Of a DNA stretch of 43,330 bases, positions 27,661 to 35,493 are shown piece after piece; positions within the stretch are counted from its first letter, which is position 1; each line of letters begins with the position of its first letter. The DNA is taken from the NCBI GenBank assembly GCA_903642255.1, contig CAHJWP010000003.1, forward strand, positions 1-43,330, in the 5' to 3' direction. Position numbers and translations under genes: made by a program. This DNA is from Sphingomonadaceae bacterium (lineage in GTDB: Bacteria; Pseudomonadota; Alphaproteobacteria; Sphingomonadales; Sphingomonadaceae). The notes under the pieces were generated by a model. The model saw only the letters and a list, made by a program, of their open reading frames with translations. It made no database searches and was not told the origin of the DNA.

Positions 27661-28225
27661 TAGCTCGCCCCATTTTTTCGATGAGGCGCGCACGCGCGCG
27701 ATAGAGGCGGGTTTCGACCGCCTTCTCGCTGATCGACAGCACCTCGGCCGTCTCGGCCTGGCTAAGCCCCTCGATCGTGCGAAGCACCAGTGCTTCCTTC
27801 AAGTTCATCGGCAAGGTCGAGATGGCGCGCGTCACCCGCTCCAGCTCCTGCCGATCGGCCGCGGCGTCGTCGATCGCCACCTGGTCGTCCACGACAGCTT
27901 CGGCCTGGCCGTCGATCGGCATGGCGAACGACAGGAACCGGCGCACGGCACGCTTCCTCGTCCAATCGCGGCACTTGTTGATGGCGATGGTGGAAAGCCA
28001 CGCACGCATCGGTCGCGCGCCGTCGTAGCGGGGGAGCGCCTGATGGGCGGCGACGAACGTCTCCTGGGTCAAGTCCAAGGCTTGATCGCTGTCGCCAAGG
28101 AAGGCCCGCGCGAGCCGAAAAACCGGCTGACGATAGCGGTGCATGATTTCCGCGAACGCGGCCTGTCGGCCGGCGATGCTGAGCGCCGCCAGCTCGCCAT
28201 CGGTCAGCGCCGTCCAGTCGATCAC
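27653..28225 (-). CDS. ECF-type sigma factor (CnrH-like) of the copper island
   Basis: 190 residues, only regions 2 and 4. Region 2 about 24-92 (FAEIMHRYRQPVFRLARAFL, DLTQETFVAAHQALPRY, MRAWLSTIAINKCRDWTRK) and region 4 about 130-185 (STLPMNLKEALVLRTIEGLS, AETAEVLSISEKAVETRLYR). It would direct RNA polymerase to copper genes when released by its membrane partner. The preceding sensor and small membrane protein overlap it by 4 bp each, the same order as cnrYXH of Cupriavidus. Here it sits next to copA, copB, copC and copD, so copper is the likely signal. Confidence 0.87.
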   Translation of the reverse strand: MIDWTALTDGELAALSIAGRQAAFAEIMHRYRQPVFRLARAFLGDSDQALDLTQETFVAAHQALPRYDGARPMRAWLSTIAINKCRDWTRKRAVRRFLSFAMPIDGQAEAVVDDQVAIDDAAADRQELERVTRAISTLPMNLKEALVLRTIEGLSQAETAEVLSISEKAVETRLYRARARLIEKMGRAKG

Positions 28226-28662
28226 CGTTGATCGTCGGTGAGCGCCTTCACCACCGCCTGATCGAACGCGGCGGTCTGGTTGGGCCGCAAGAGCTGACGC
28301 ATGGCGAAGATATGCGCCAGCGTCGCCTTCTGTAGCTCGCCCATCGCGGCGTGGCTCTGGTCCACTGCGGCGGCGACACGCGGGCCGTTGCCATGCTCGG
28401 CCTCGATCGCCTGGGCGAGCCGGGCGTTGTCGGCGCGCAATTCCAGTTCAAGCGCACGCCGCTGCACTGCGAACCGCTGCTCCAATACCGTCAACCGCGC
28501 CTGCTGGTCGGCGTCGAGCGCCATGCGGTGATGCAACAGCTCGTGCAGCTCGGTTCCCGGCTGCCTGGGCGCGGGCAACAGAGCGCGCCCGACGAACACG
28601 CCGCCGATCGCCGCCAGGAAGGCGAGCACGATGCAAAGGAACAGGCGCGCCGTCGAACTCAC
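28222..28662 (-). CDS. Periplasmic heavy-metal sensor (CnrX-like)
   Basis: 146 residues: one N-terminal membrane anchor (about 6-28, FLCIVLAFLAAIGGVFVGRAL) and a periplasmic four-helix hairpin. ELHELLHHRMALDADQQARL carries a His cluster at about residues 40-46, where CnrX-type sensors bind metal. The family reads metal in the periplasm and passes the signal to a membrane anti-sigma protein. Located between the small membrane protein and the sigma factor, with 4-bp overlaps on both sides. Confidence 0.8.
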   Translation of the reverse strand: MSSTARLFLCIVLAFLAAIGGVFVGRALLPAPRQPGTELHELLHHRMALDADQQARLTVLEQRFAVQRRALELELRADNARLAQAIEAEHGNGPRVAAAVDQSHAAMGELQKATLAHIFAMRQLLRPNQTAAFDQAVVKALTDDQR

Positions 28663-28934
28663 GGGGTTCCGATCAGCAACGTCGAGGGCGCGAGCGGGGA
28701 GCTGCCGCCAAGGGGGCCAAGTGATGCCGCCTGGCCTGCGGCCGCGGGCATTCCCGCGCCTACGACGCCGATCGCCAGCGCCGCGATCGTCGTCGCGAAG
28801 CCGATCCCAAACTTGGCCCTCACCACGGTCGGACGCGTGCCGATCCGCGCGAGCACCCGCGCTTCGAGCTCATCCAGCGCGGCCGGGGCGGGTGCGCCCG
28901 CCAGTCTCGCCAATGCTCTGTCCAGATCGTCCAT
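28659..28934 (-). CDS. Small single-pass membrane protein, candidate anti-sigma (CnrY-like position)
   Basis: 91 residues from ATG 28934. The open frame continues to 29054, but that part overlaps the divergent promoters and does not look coding. A cytosolic N-terminus of about 38 residues (MDDLDRALARLAGAPAPAAL, then DELEARVLARIG) precedes one membrane segment (about 42-66) and a short periplasmic tail. Size, topology and first place in a Y-X-H operon fit a CnrY-type anti-sigma that holds the sigma factor at the membrane. Sequence similarity to CnrY itself is not evident; the assignment rests on context. Confidence 0.6.
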   Translation of the reverse strand: MDDLDRALARLAGAPAPAALDELEARVLARIGTRPTVVRAKFGIGFATTIAALAIGVVGAGMPAAAGQAASLGPLGGSSPLAPSTLLIGTP

Positions 28935-28964
28935 GCTGTCCACTCCCGCCCCTCTACCATTGGT

Positions 28965-28988
28965 TACGCGGCGCTGCCCATCATCCCT
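28965..28988 (-). promoter_or_regulatory. Putative ECF-sigma promoter of the sensor/sigma operon
   Basis: On the minus strand: AGGGAT (28,988-28,983), 14 bases, CGTA (28,968-28,965). Same motif and spacing as the copA site; the CGTA is 31 bp from the first ATG. This would make the sigma factor positively autoregulated. Confidence 0.55.
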
Positions 28989-29005
28989 CACATGGGGCTT
29001 GGGTG

Positions 29006-29029
29006 AGGGGTGCGCGGTCGGGCCGCGTA
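29006..29029 (+). promoter_or_regulatory. Putative ECF-sigma promoter of copC-copD
   Basis: AGGGGT (29,006-29,011), 14 bases, CGTA (29,026-29,029) followed by G, 31 bp before the copC ATG. It matches the copA and sensor-operon sites except for one base in the first block. Confidence 0.5.
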
Positions 29030-29059
29030 GGAAGGTTGGAACACTAAGGAGCAATCATC

Positions 29060-29431
29060 ATGCGTCGCCTCGCAATCTCCGCTGCTCTCGCGCTCGCCGG
29101 CCTCGCGAGCGGAGCCTATGCCCATCCCAAGCTTCTCTCGGCGACGCCGGCACCGAACGCCACCGTCGCCAAACCGGTCAGGGTAGAGCTGCATTTCAGC
29201 GAGAAGCTGATGCCGAAGTTTTCGGGTGCGGACCTGATGATGACGGCGCATGGCGGCAACGCCCATGCGCCGATCAAGGTCGCGAGCGCAGCCGCGCTCG
29301 GCGCGGACGGCCGCACGCTGGTTATCACGCCAAAGTCACCACTTGGCGCGGGACGCTATAGCGTCGCATGGCACGCCGTCTCGGTCGATACGCACCGGGT
29401 AGCGGGAAACTACGCCTTCGCGGTGAAGTAA
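29060..29431 (+). CDS. copC: CopC, periplasmic copper-binding protein
   Basis: 123 residues with a signal peptide ending ...GAYA; mature protein starts His-Pro-Lys, the N-terminal His that binds Cu(II). HAVSVDTHRVAGNYAF near the C-terminus has the second His site, and FSEKLMPKFSGADLMM shows two Met. It carries copper in the periplasm, usually together with CopD, which follows after one base. AAGGAG precedes the ATG at good spacing. Confidence 0.92.
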   Translation: MRRLAISAALALAGLASGAYAHPKLLSATPAPNATVAKPVRVELHFSEKLMPKFSGADLMMTAHGGNAHAPIKVASAAALGADGRTLVITPKSPLGAGRYSVAWHAVSVDTHRVAGNYAFAVK

Positions 29432-29432
29432 G

Positions 29433-30362
29433 GTGGATGCCGACTGGCCGGTGATCGCGGTGCGCTTCGCGCTCTACGGGGTGCTAAGTGGACTGTTCGG
29501 GCTGTCGGCATTCAGCCTCTACGGGCTGCGGGGCGGCGAGCGGCGCGAAGCGCTGGCGCTCAAGCCCTGGCTGGTCGGGAGCGCGGTTTTCGGCCTGCTG
29601 CTCTCGGCCGTCGCTCTCGCGCTGCTTGCCGCCTCGATGGCTGGCACGCCCCCTTGGCCGATCGACCGCGAAGCGATCGGGATGCTGCTCTCCGGCTCCG
29701 CGACGGGCACGGCATGGGAGGCCCGCATGGTGGCGCTGGCCGTGGCGGCGCTTGTCGCCCTGGTTGCGGCTGGGCGGTTATCCCGCCTCGGCCTGGTCGC
29801 GCTCGCCTCAGGCGTCGCGCTCGCGACGCTCGCCTGGGCCGGGCACGGTGCGATGGACGAAGGCGCGATCGGCTGGGCACACCTGATCGCCGATATTCTC
29901 CATCTTCTCGCCGCCGGGGTGTGGGTGGGCGCGCTGCTCGGGCTGATCCTACTGGTGATGCGACCTGCGCCTCGGATCGACGCCGCCCATCTCGCGCTTA
30001 CGCATCGCGCGCTCAACGGATTCGGCACGGTCGGGACGATCGTGGTCGCCACGCTCGTCGTCACCGGCCTCGTCAACGCTTGGCTGCTGGTCGGGCCCGG
30101 CAATGTCGCGGCGCTGGGAGCGACGCTCTATGGTCGACTCCTGCTCGCGAAGCTGGCGCTGTTCGCCGCCATGCTGGGCCTCGCCGGGCTAAACCGATTC
30201 CGACTGACGCCGCGTTTCCAGGCGTCGATCGCCGCCGCCGAGTATCGCGGCGCTCTCGGCGCGCTGCGTCGAAGCCTCGCGGTCGAAACGGCGTGCATCG
30301 TCGCAATTCTGGCGTTGGTGGCATGGCTTGGGACGCTCGAGCCGCCAACGTCCGCGACTTGA
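29433..30362 (+). CDS. copD: CopD, inner-membrane copper transport protein
   Basis: 309 residues from GTG at 29433, starting one base after the copC stop. About eight membrane helices, with the CopD signature in the C-terminal half: HLIADILHLLAAGVWVGALL, then FGTVGTIVVATLVVTGLVNA and GRLLLAKLALFAAMLGLAGL. With CopC it is thought to move copper across the inner membrane. A GC hairpin follows the stop. Confidence 0.9.
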   Translation: MDADWPVIAVRFALYGVLSGLFGLSAFSLYGLRGGERREALALKPWLVGSAVFGLLLSAVALALLAASMAGTPPWPIDREAIGMLLSGSATGTAWEARMVALAVAALVALVAAGRLSRLGLVALASGVALATLAWAGHGAMDEGAIGWAHLIADILHLLAAGVWVGALLGLILLVMRPAPRIDAAHLALTHRALNGFGTVGTIVVATLVVTGLVNAWLLVGPGNVAALGATLYGRLLLAKLALFAAMLGLAGLNRFRLTPRFQASIAAAEYRGALGALRRSLAVETACIVAILALVAWLGTLEPPTSAT

Positions 30363-30363
30363 G

Positions 30364-30381
30364 GGGCGGAGTCTTCCGCCC
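30364..30381 (+). terminator. Hairpin after copD
   Basis: GGGCGGA (30364-30370) pairs perfectly with TCCGCCC (30375-30381) around GTCT, two bases after the copD stop. No clear T-tract. It marks the end of the copper island. Confidence 0.6.
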
Positions 30382-30473
30382 GCTGCGACAATCCAGGGTT
30401 TTGATTAGCGGATCGGCAGCTTCCGTCAGAAAGGGTATACTCTGATGAAACAGGCCGTGTGAAACAGTCTTTA

Positions 30474-30520
30474 CGTTCCATCAGGGTCGTTATCAGAGTT
30501 ATTGAACACATCACGGAACG
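30474..30520. promoter_or_regulatory. Candidate res/promoter region of the serine recombinase
   Basis: The 190 bp between copD and the recombinase gene are AT-richer than either neighbour. CGTTCC (30474-30479) and GGAACG (30515-30520) form an inverted pair 47 bp end to end, within a stretch containing TTATCAGAGTTATTGAACA. Tn3-family resolvases act on res sites directly upstream of their gene, so this is the place to look; the subsite pattern is not clear enough to be sure. Confidence 0.3.
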
Positions 30521-30553
30521 GGTCTAGAGTCAGATTGAACAGACGAGGTCCCG

Positions 30554-31120
30554 ATGGCGCTTTTTGGTTACGCACGCGTATCGACGTTAGCCCAGGACCT
30601 TGGCATTCAAGAAACAGCGCTGCGCGCGGCCGGATGCCAGACCATTCGGTCCGAGAAAAAGTCGGGGACGCAACGAGGTTCGCGGACCGAGCTGCAAATC
30701 TTGATAGACTTCCTCCGCGAAGGCGACACGCTAGTCGTCACGCGTATCGATCGGCTAGCCCGGTCTATGAAAGACCTGCAAGACATCGTCCATGAGTTGA
30801 AGGGCCGGGGGGTTGCCCTAAAGGCAACTGAGCAACCGATCGATACAAGCACGGCGGCGGGCAAGGCATTCCTTGATATGCTCGGCGTGTTCGCCGAGTT
30901 TGAGACGAACCTTCGCAAGGAGCGTCAGACAGAAGGTATCGAAGCCGCAAAGGCAAGGGGCGTCTACAAAGGAGGGAAGCCGAGGATCGATCCAGAGGCC
31001 ATCCGCAAACTGGCGGCGGCAGGGGTGAAGCCCGCGCATATCGCCCGGCAGCTCGGTATTTCTCGAGGCACCGTATATCGCTCAATTCCAGCTTGCTCCT
31101 CTGCGGATGTTGGGAAGTGA
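30554..31120 (+). CDS. Serine recombinase, Tn3-type resolvase/invertase
   Basis: 188 residues. Catalytic Ser10 in GYARVSTLAQD, conserved Arg residues in TRIDRLARSMKDL, a long E helix (FAEFETNLRKERQTEGIEAA) and a C-terminal helix-turn-helix (AHIARQLGISRGTVYRSI, about 156-175). Such enzymes resolve cointegrates or invert segments. No matching transposase gene is seen nearby, so it is an orphan at the left edge of the defence locus. A role in moving or rearranging that locus is possible but not shown. Confidence 0.9.
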   Translation: MALFGYARVSTLAQDLGIQETALRAAGCQTIRSEKKSGTQRGSRTELQILIDFLREGDTLVVTRIDRLARSMKDLQDIVHELKGRGVALKATEQPIDTSTAAGKAFLDMLGVFAEFETNLRKERQTEGIEAAKARGVYKGGKPRIDPEAIRKLAAAGVKPAHIARQLGISRGTVYRSIPACSSADVGK

Positions 31121-31175
31121 GCTTTGGCCATCCAATTCCACGGCTGGACCGGTGCTGCCTTGGCCGCACCCGCCG

Positions 31176-31271
31176 ATGCCGCTATGGTTCTCGGCAATCA
31201 CTCTCACGGCCTTCGCCCTCGCAGAAGCCAAGGGCGGGAACTGCAGGGGGGACGACTATTGCTCGTGCTAG
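31176..31271 (+). CDS. Possible 31-residue membrane peptide
   Basis: ATG 31176 to TAG 31271 gives a peptide with one hydrophobic segment (MPLWFSAITLTAFALAEA) and a Cys-rich tail ending CRGDDYCSC. There is no clear ribosome site. The rest of 31,121-31,320 shows nothing recognisable. It may be a gene remnant or chance. Confidence 0.2.
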   Translation: MPLWFSAITLTAFALAEAKGGNCRGDDYCSC

Positions 31272-31320
31272 AACGACAGGGGCGCTGGGTCGCGTCATCG
31301 ACGCGAGAAATGTCCACTCG

Positions 31321-31971
31321 ATGACCGGCGCCATTCAGAAGCATCTATGGGCAGACATCGTGAACGCGCCTGCGCTTCCAGGGGTATACGCTTGGTATTA
31401 CAGCCCCGAGATAACGGACTACGACCTCGAGCAAACCATCACGCAGTTGAAGGCCTGTCGGGAAACCGATCGACCGGCAGCTGAAGCGCTTGTCCGAACG
31501 ACGCTCGATAGTCGGGTTTTCAAGCACTTTCGCGAGGATCCATACCAAGCGTTGTTAGAGGGGCCGTTGAAGCCGACCTACAAGGGAACGCTAGAGCACA
31601 CGTTCAGTGTCTCCAGTGGGCTCGTCCAGCGGATTGTAGACGATCCTGATCGGCTACGAACAATCCGGAACGTCCTCGACATGTCGGCTCCCATGTTCGC
31701 AAGTCCTCTTTATATGGGAATGGCTGGGCAGCTCCGTAGTCGCCTCGCTACTCATAAAGGCCTAATTGAGCGATATCGGCGGCTTCACCGGCTCGAAGAC
31801 GAGCCCGCACGCGACAGCGACGCGGGCTTTGCCTGGCAAATCGCCAAGCGACGAATTCCACCAGATCGCTTGGTAGTCTTCACATGCACCACGCCAGCTG
31901 ATGATAATACGGCTGTCGACATCGAGAATATTCTCAATCGAATTTATTACCCCATCCTAGGAAGAAACTGA
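31321..31971 (+). CDS. GIY-YIG-like nuclease family protein, first gene of the Ssp locus
   Basis: 216 residues from ATG 31321. PGVYAWYY (20-27) fits the GIY strand; PLYMGMAGQLRSRLATH (129-145) fits the YIG strand plus catalytic Arg helix; VDIENILNRIYYPILGRN (199-216) fits the Glu and Asn end of the domain. The unusual point is about 108 residues between GIY and YIG, where about ten are normal, so a helical insertion (about 30-125) splits the core. It ends one base before the DGQHR gene, so the two are co-translated. It could nick or cut DNA with a given modification state, or be a catalytically weak regulator. Confidence 0.65.
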   Translation: MTGAIQKHLWADIVNAPALPGVYAWYYSPEITDYDLEQTITQLKACRETDRPAAEALVRTTLDSRVFKHFREDPYQALLEGPLKPTYKGTLEHTFSVSSGLVQRIVDDPDRLRTIRNVLDMSAPMFASPLYMGMAGQLRSRLATHKGLIERYRRLHRLEDEPARDSDAGFAWQIAKRRIPPDRLVVFTCTTPADDNTAVDIENILNRIYYPILGRN

Positions 31972-31972
31972 A

Positions 31973-34300
31973 ATGGCCCTCGGACTCAGCGTCACCTCCG
32001 CTCTGAATCTCACGCTCGAGGGATCGGTTGGCAGCTTCAGTGTCGGGGCTGGCGGCGAAACCGCGAAGTCGGTGGAGGTCAAATACTTCCTTACCCATGT
32101 CGGATTGGATTTCGAGAACGGTGCCAACGAGGAGGTGCTCAAGCACCTGGCTCCCGTAAGAGAGATCTTTCCGACCGTCGACCTGGAATTCGACGAGATC
32201 ATGCAGCGCGATATCGACGATGCGCGCGTCTCCTCGGACCTAATACCGTATTTGCTGGACCATAAGTCACGCGATCTTGTGAAGCTTTTCCCTCCCATCA
32301 TTGTCGTCGTGCTTCCGGTAAAGGCTTACGAAAACAAGCCAGCGGACTTCTACCCTGCGATCACGACCGACGTGGAGATGATGGCTGAAGGCCACGAAGC
32401 CCAAGTCATTCGATCAGGAGCGAAGGGGCAAGAGGTGTTCGAGTTCGTGCAACCTCTCCAGAACGGAAAGCTGTACGAACACGATCTCGTCCGGCTGCGC
32501 CTAAACACGAATAAGTCGCGGCTCGTCATTGTTGATGGCCAGCACCGCGCAATGGCGCTTCTAGCGGTTTACCGCAATCTCAAGCAGGACTGGAATGACG
32601 CCATGAAGGCGCCATACAAGGACTATTATGAGGAGTGGACACCGAACTACATCAAGAAGTTTGAGCTGAGGAATATCAGCCTACCTGTCATGTTTTGCAC
32701 TTTCCCGCAACTAAACGAAGATTTCCAGGGTGAATACAATGTGAAGATGGCCGCAAGGTCGATATTCCTCACCCTGAACAAGACGGCCAGACAGGTCTCG
32801 GCCTCGCGCAACCGCCTACTAGACGACAACGATCTAATTGCGCTATTTCTGCGCGATACTCTTTCTACCATAAAGAAGGGGGATCTCCACGCCGGGTCTA
32901 CGTTAGAGATCAGCAACATTGAGTTAGATCAGGCACATGATCGCGTGAAGATCGAAAGTCCCATCGCGATTTCTGGCGTGAACCATATTTACTACATCAT
33001 TGAGCATATCGTCCTCAACAAGTTAGAAGACGTGAATGGAGCAAAGCCGCGCGCAGGGCTTTATTATTTGCGGACGGACTTGGAAAGATTTGGAGCGTTC
33101 CGGCGACTAAACGGCCGAAACGTCTTGGGAGCGGACTTAGCGGACGCAACGTCTCGGCAGTTTTACACGGCCGGGGCGGGAGACCTTCTTACGAAGGAAT
33201 TCCGCGAGCGGTTCGGGAAATACGTCGTTGCGGCCTTTCAAAAGTTTGCACCCTACCAGGCACATTCCAGCGCCGTTTTCTGGCTCAGCGAACAGCTGCG
33301 GGCTCAGGCCAATACTAAACTGCGCCCGATATTGTTCGAAGGACAGGGTATCGGACGCACGTTTACCGCGCACACTGAGAACCTTGCAGAAAAGATCCGA
33401 TCGAAGGAGTTCGGTGCTGAGGCGCCGAAACTGCAGGAGATCCTGGATCGCCTGAACGCGACACAGAAGCTGGTCGACGAATTTATCGGCAAGCTGAAGC
33501 ACGAGCGCGCGGAGCGCTTCCTAGCGAAGGTATCGGACAAACGCGCGCTAAGAGCAGAAGAGGGGGGAACCCATCCCCGCGTGATCGACTTCGTAAACAA
33601 GCTCTACGAGAACGTGCTTACGACAGTCGCTTTCCAGACTGCGATGATTGCGGGCTTCTTCGGCGAGCTGGAACGAGCAAACCTCGATCGATCGAAGCAG
33701 GGTTTGGAGCCCCTCGACACGGAAGCGGCATTCGACAGCTTTATGGCCGACATCAACGGGTTCTTCTCACCCAACACCTCTCGCGAGTTCAAGCGACTGG
33801 TCGAGGTATTCCAGGACACGCTTGAGGGGGAAATCCGCGATTGGAAGATCACGCCGTCAAATTCCACCTTCCGGCGCGTCGTGTACCGCGGCGAGATGCA
33901 GCCAGCCCAGTGGCCAAAGTATAAGTATCTGCTTTTGGAAATCTGGCGTGCGTCGGGGTCGGAACTTGAAGCGCCGTTGAAGGCTGAGCGTGAAAAGAGC
34001 CGCCGTCAGGTCTTCACGTCGCTCGAGCAGGAGTACCAGAAGGACTTCCTCAATCGCAATCTCAAGCGTGAGGAGAACCTTACCTCAGCGGATCGGTCTG
34101 AGATCACGAACGGGGCATACGAGGCTTTCAAGAAGTTTCTGCGCAACGTTGGTTGGATGGCTCAGGACGTGCCGAGCAAGAAGGAGCTCCTTGAAGCGGC
34201 TGCCCCGGAGGATGCTGCTGAGGCGCCAATTGTTGGGGCCGAAGCTGAAACCTGGGAAGCTCCGGAAGATCCTGGGTTTGAATCCGGCGAGAACCTTTAG
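31973..34300 (+). CDS. Large DGQHR-domain (DndB-like) protein
   Basis: 775 residues. LVIVDGQHRAMALL, with Asp188-Gly-Gln-His-Arg192, is the DGQHR signature of DndB and relatives, which share a ParB/Srx-like fold. FPPIIVVVLPVKAYEN before it and LTLNKTARQVSASRNRLLDD after it fit the same family. At 775 residues it is about twice the length of typical DndB: residues about 450-700 are helical and charged, and the C-terminus is acidic. In Dnd systems DndB acts as a regulator and limits modification. Here it could tune or sense phosphorothioation. It is one base after the GIY-YIG gene and 8 bp before the cysteine desulfurase. Confidence 0.75.
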   Translation: MALGLSVTSALNLTLEGSVGSFSVGAGGETAKSVEVKYFLTHVGLDFENGANEEVLKHLAPVREIFPTVDLEFDEIMQRDIDDARVSSDLIPYLLDHKSRDLVKLFPPIIVVVLPVKAYENKPADFYPAITTDVEMMAEGHEAQVIRSGAKGQEVFEFVQPLQNGKLYEHDLVRLRLNTNKSRLVIVDGQHRAMALLAVYRNLKQDWNDAMKAPYKDYYEEWTPNYIKKFELRNISLPVMFCTFPQLNEDFQGEYNVKMAARSIFLTLNKTARQVSASRNRLLDDNDLIALFLRDTLSTIKKGDLHAGSTLEISNIELDQAHDRVKIESPIAISGVNHIYYIIEHIVLNKLEDVNGAKPRAGLYYLRTDLERFGAFRRLNGRNVLGADLADATSRQFYTAGAGDLLTKEFRERFGKYVVAAFQKFAPYQAHSSAVFWLSEQLRAQANTKLRPILFEGQGIGRTFTAHTENLAEKIRSKEFGAEAPKLQEILDRLNATQKLVDEFIGKLKHERAERFLAKVSDKRALRAEEGGTHPRVIDFVNKLYENVLTTVAFQTAMIAGFFGELERANLDRSKQGLEPLDTEAAFDSFMADINGFFSPNTSREFKRLVEVFQDTLEGEIRDWKITPSNSTFRRVVYRGEMQPAQWPKYKYLLLEIWRASGSELEAPLKAEREKSRRQVFTSLEQEYQKDFLNRNLKREENLTSADRSEITNGAYEAFKKFLRNVGWMAQDVPSKKELLEAAAPEDAAEAPIVGAEAETWEAPEDPGFESGENL

Positions 34301-34308
34301 GCTAGCGC

Positions 34309-35484
34309 ATGGACGAACCGGTCTACCTCGATGGGTTCGCAACGACCCCTCTGGCACCCGAAGCGCGGGATGCGATGATCGCTGCGTCGTCGCATCCCGG
34401 CAACCCCGGCTCTCCTCACTATGCTGGGGCTAGGGCGAGTGCGATGCTCGACCAAGCCCGGCAGGACGTCGCAGCGTTGATCGGCGCGGATGCCAGCGAG
34501 ATAGTGTTCACATCTGGGGCCACGGAGGCCGACAACCTAGCCGTGCGCGGCATCGCGATGTGGGCGCTTCAATCGGGCAACTCTCGCCGGAAAATCGTCG
34601 TGTCCGCCATCGAGCACAAAGCCGTGCTGGAAGCGGCCGAGAGCCTAGGCACGGCTGGGTTCAGTGTGCTCCATGCGCCGGTAAACGCCGCGGGCATCGT
34701 CGACATCGCCGCGATCGAAGCGATGATTGATGCCGAAACGCTCCTGGTGTCCATTATGCTGGCAAACAACGAGACGGGAGCCCTGCAACCGGTTGGTGAG
34801 GTTGCCGCGATGGCGCATCAATCGGGCGCATTGCTTCATTGCGACGCTGCGCAGGCGGTCGGCAAGATCCCCGTCGATGTCGATGACCTCGACATCGACT
34901 ATATGTCGATCTCCGCCCACAAGATGTACGGTCCAATGGGGGTAGGGGCGCTCTATGTCGCGTCAGGCGCGCCAAAACCGGCCGCGCTGACTTTTGGTGG
35001 AGGACAGGAAAGCTCGATCCGTCCGGGTACAGAGCCAACCTACCTTCTTGCCGGCTTCGGCGCGGCCGCACGCCTCGCGCAGAAGCGACTGCAGGAGGAC
35101 ATGGCGCACAGCCTCAAGCTCGCTGACGCGTTCCGCACTGGCCTGGCGGACGAAGGTCTCAATTTTTCCTGCACGACTAGGGATAGGGCCGTGCTGCCAG
35201 GAGCAGTGAGCATCATGGTGCATGGGGCGGAAGGAGACGGAATAGTATCGTCACTGTCGCCGTTTGCGAGCGTATCGACAGGGTCGGCATGTACGTCAGG
35301 TCAGGTCATGCCGTCACATGTATTAACGGCGATGGGTTTTTCACAAGTAACAGCGAACTCCGTCGTTCGTTTGTACTTTGGAAGATATAATACGATTGCC
35401 GATGCATTGCAGGTAATACCCGCATTTGCCAAAGCGGCGTTCCGGCAGCGTACGCCACTGGACGGATCCGCCAGTAGGATGTAA
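34309..35484 (+). CDS. sspA: Cysteine desulfurase of the phosphorothioation system (SspA/DndA-like)
   Basis: 391 residues, class V aminotransferase fold (IscS/NifS). His103 (IEHKAV) stacks on PLP, Asp179 (HCDAAQ) and His204-Lys205 (SAHKMYGP) hold it as a Schiff base, and Cys328 in STGSACTSG is the persulfide-forming residue. It would take sulfur from L-cysteine and hand it to SspD or another acceptor for DNA modification. A housekeeping Fe-S role is less likely because it lies inside the ssp operon with no isc or suf genes around. DNA at about 35,330-35,420 near its end is clearly AT-richer than the rest. Confidence 0.88.
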   Translation: MDEPVYLDGFATTPLAPEARDAMIAASSHPGNPGSPHYAGARASAMLDQARQDVAALIGADASEIVFTSGATEADNLAVRGIAMWALQSGNSRRKIVVSAIEHKAVLEAAESLGTAGFSVLHAPVNAAGIVDIAAIEAMIDAETLLVSIMLANNETGALQPVGEVAAMAHQSGALLHCDAAQAVGKIPVDVDDLDIDYMSISAHKMYGPMGVGALYVASGAPKPAALTFGGGQESSIRPGTEPTYLLAGFGAAARLAQKRLQEDMAHSLKLADAFRTGLADEGLNFSCTTRDRAVLPGAVSIMVHGAEGDGIVSSLSPFASVSTGSACTSGQVMPSHVLTAMGFSQVTANSVVRLYFGRYNTIADALQVIPAFAKAAFRQRTPLDGSASRM

Positions 35485-35493
35485 TCGGATGGC

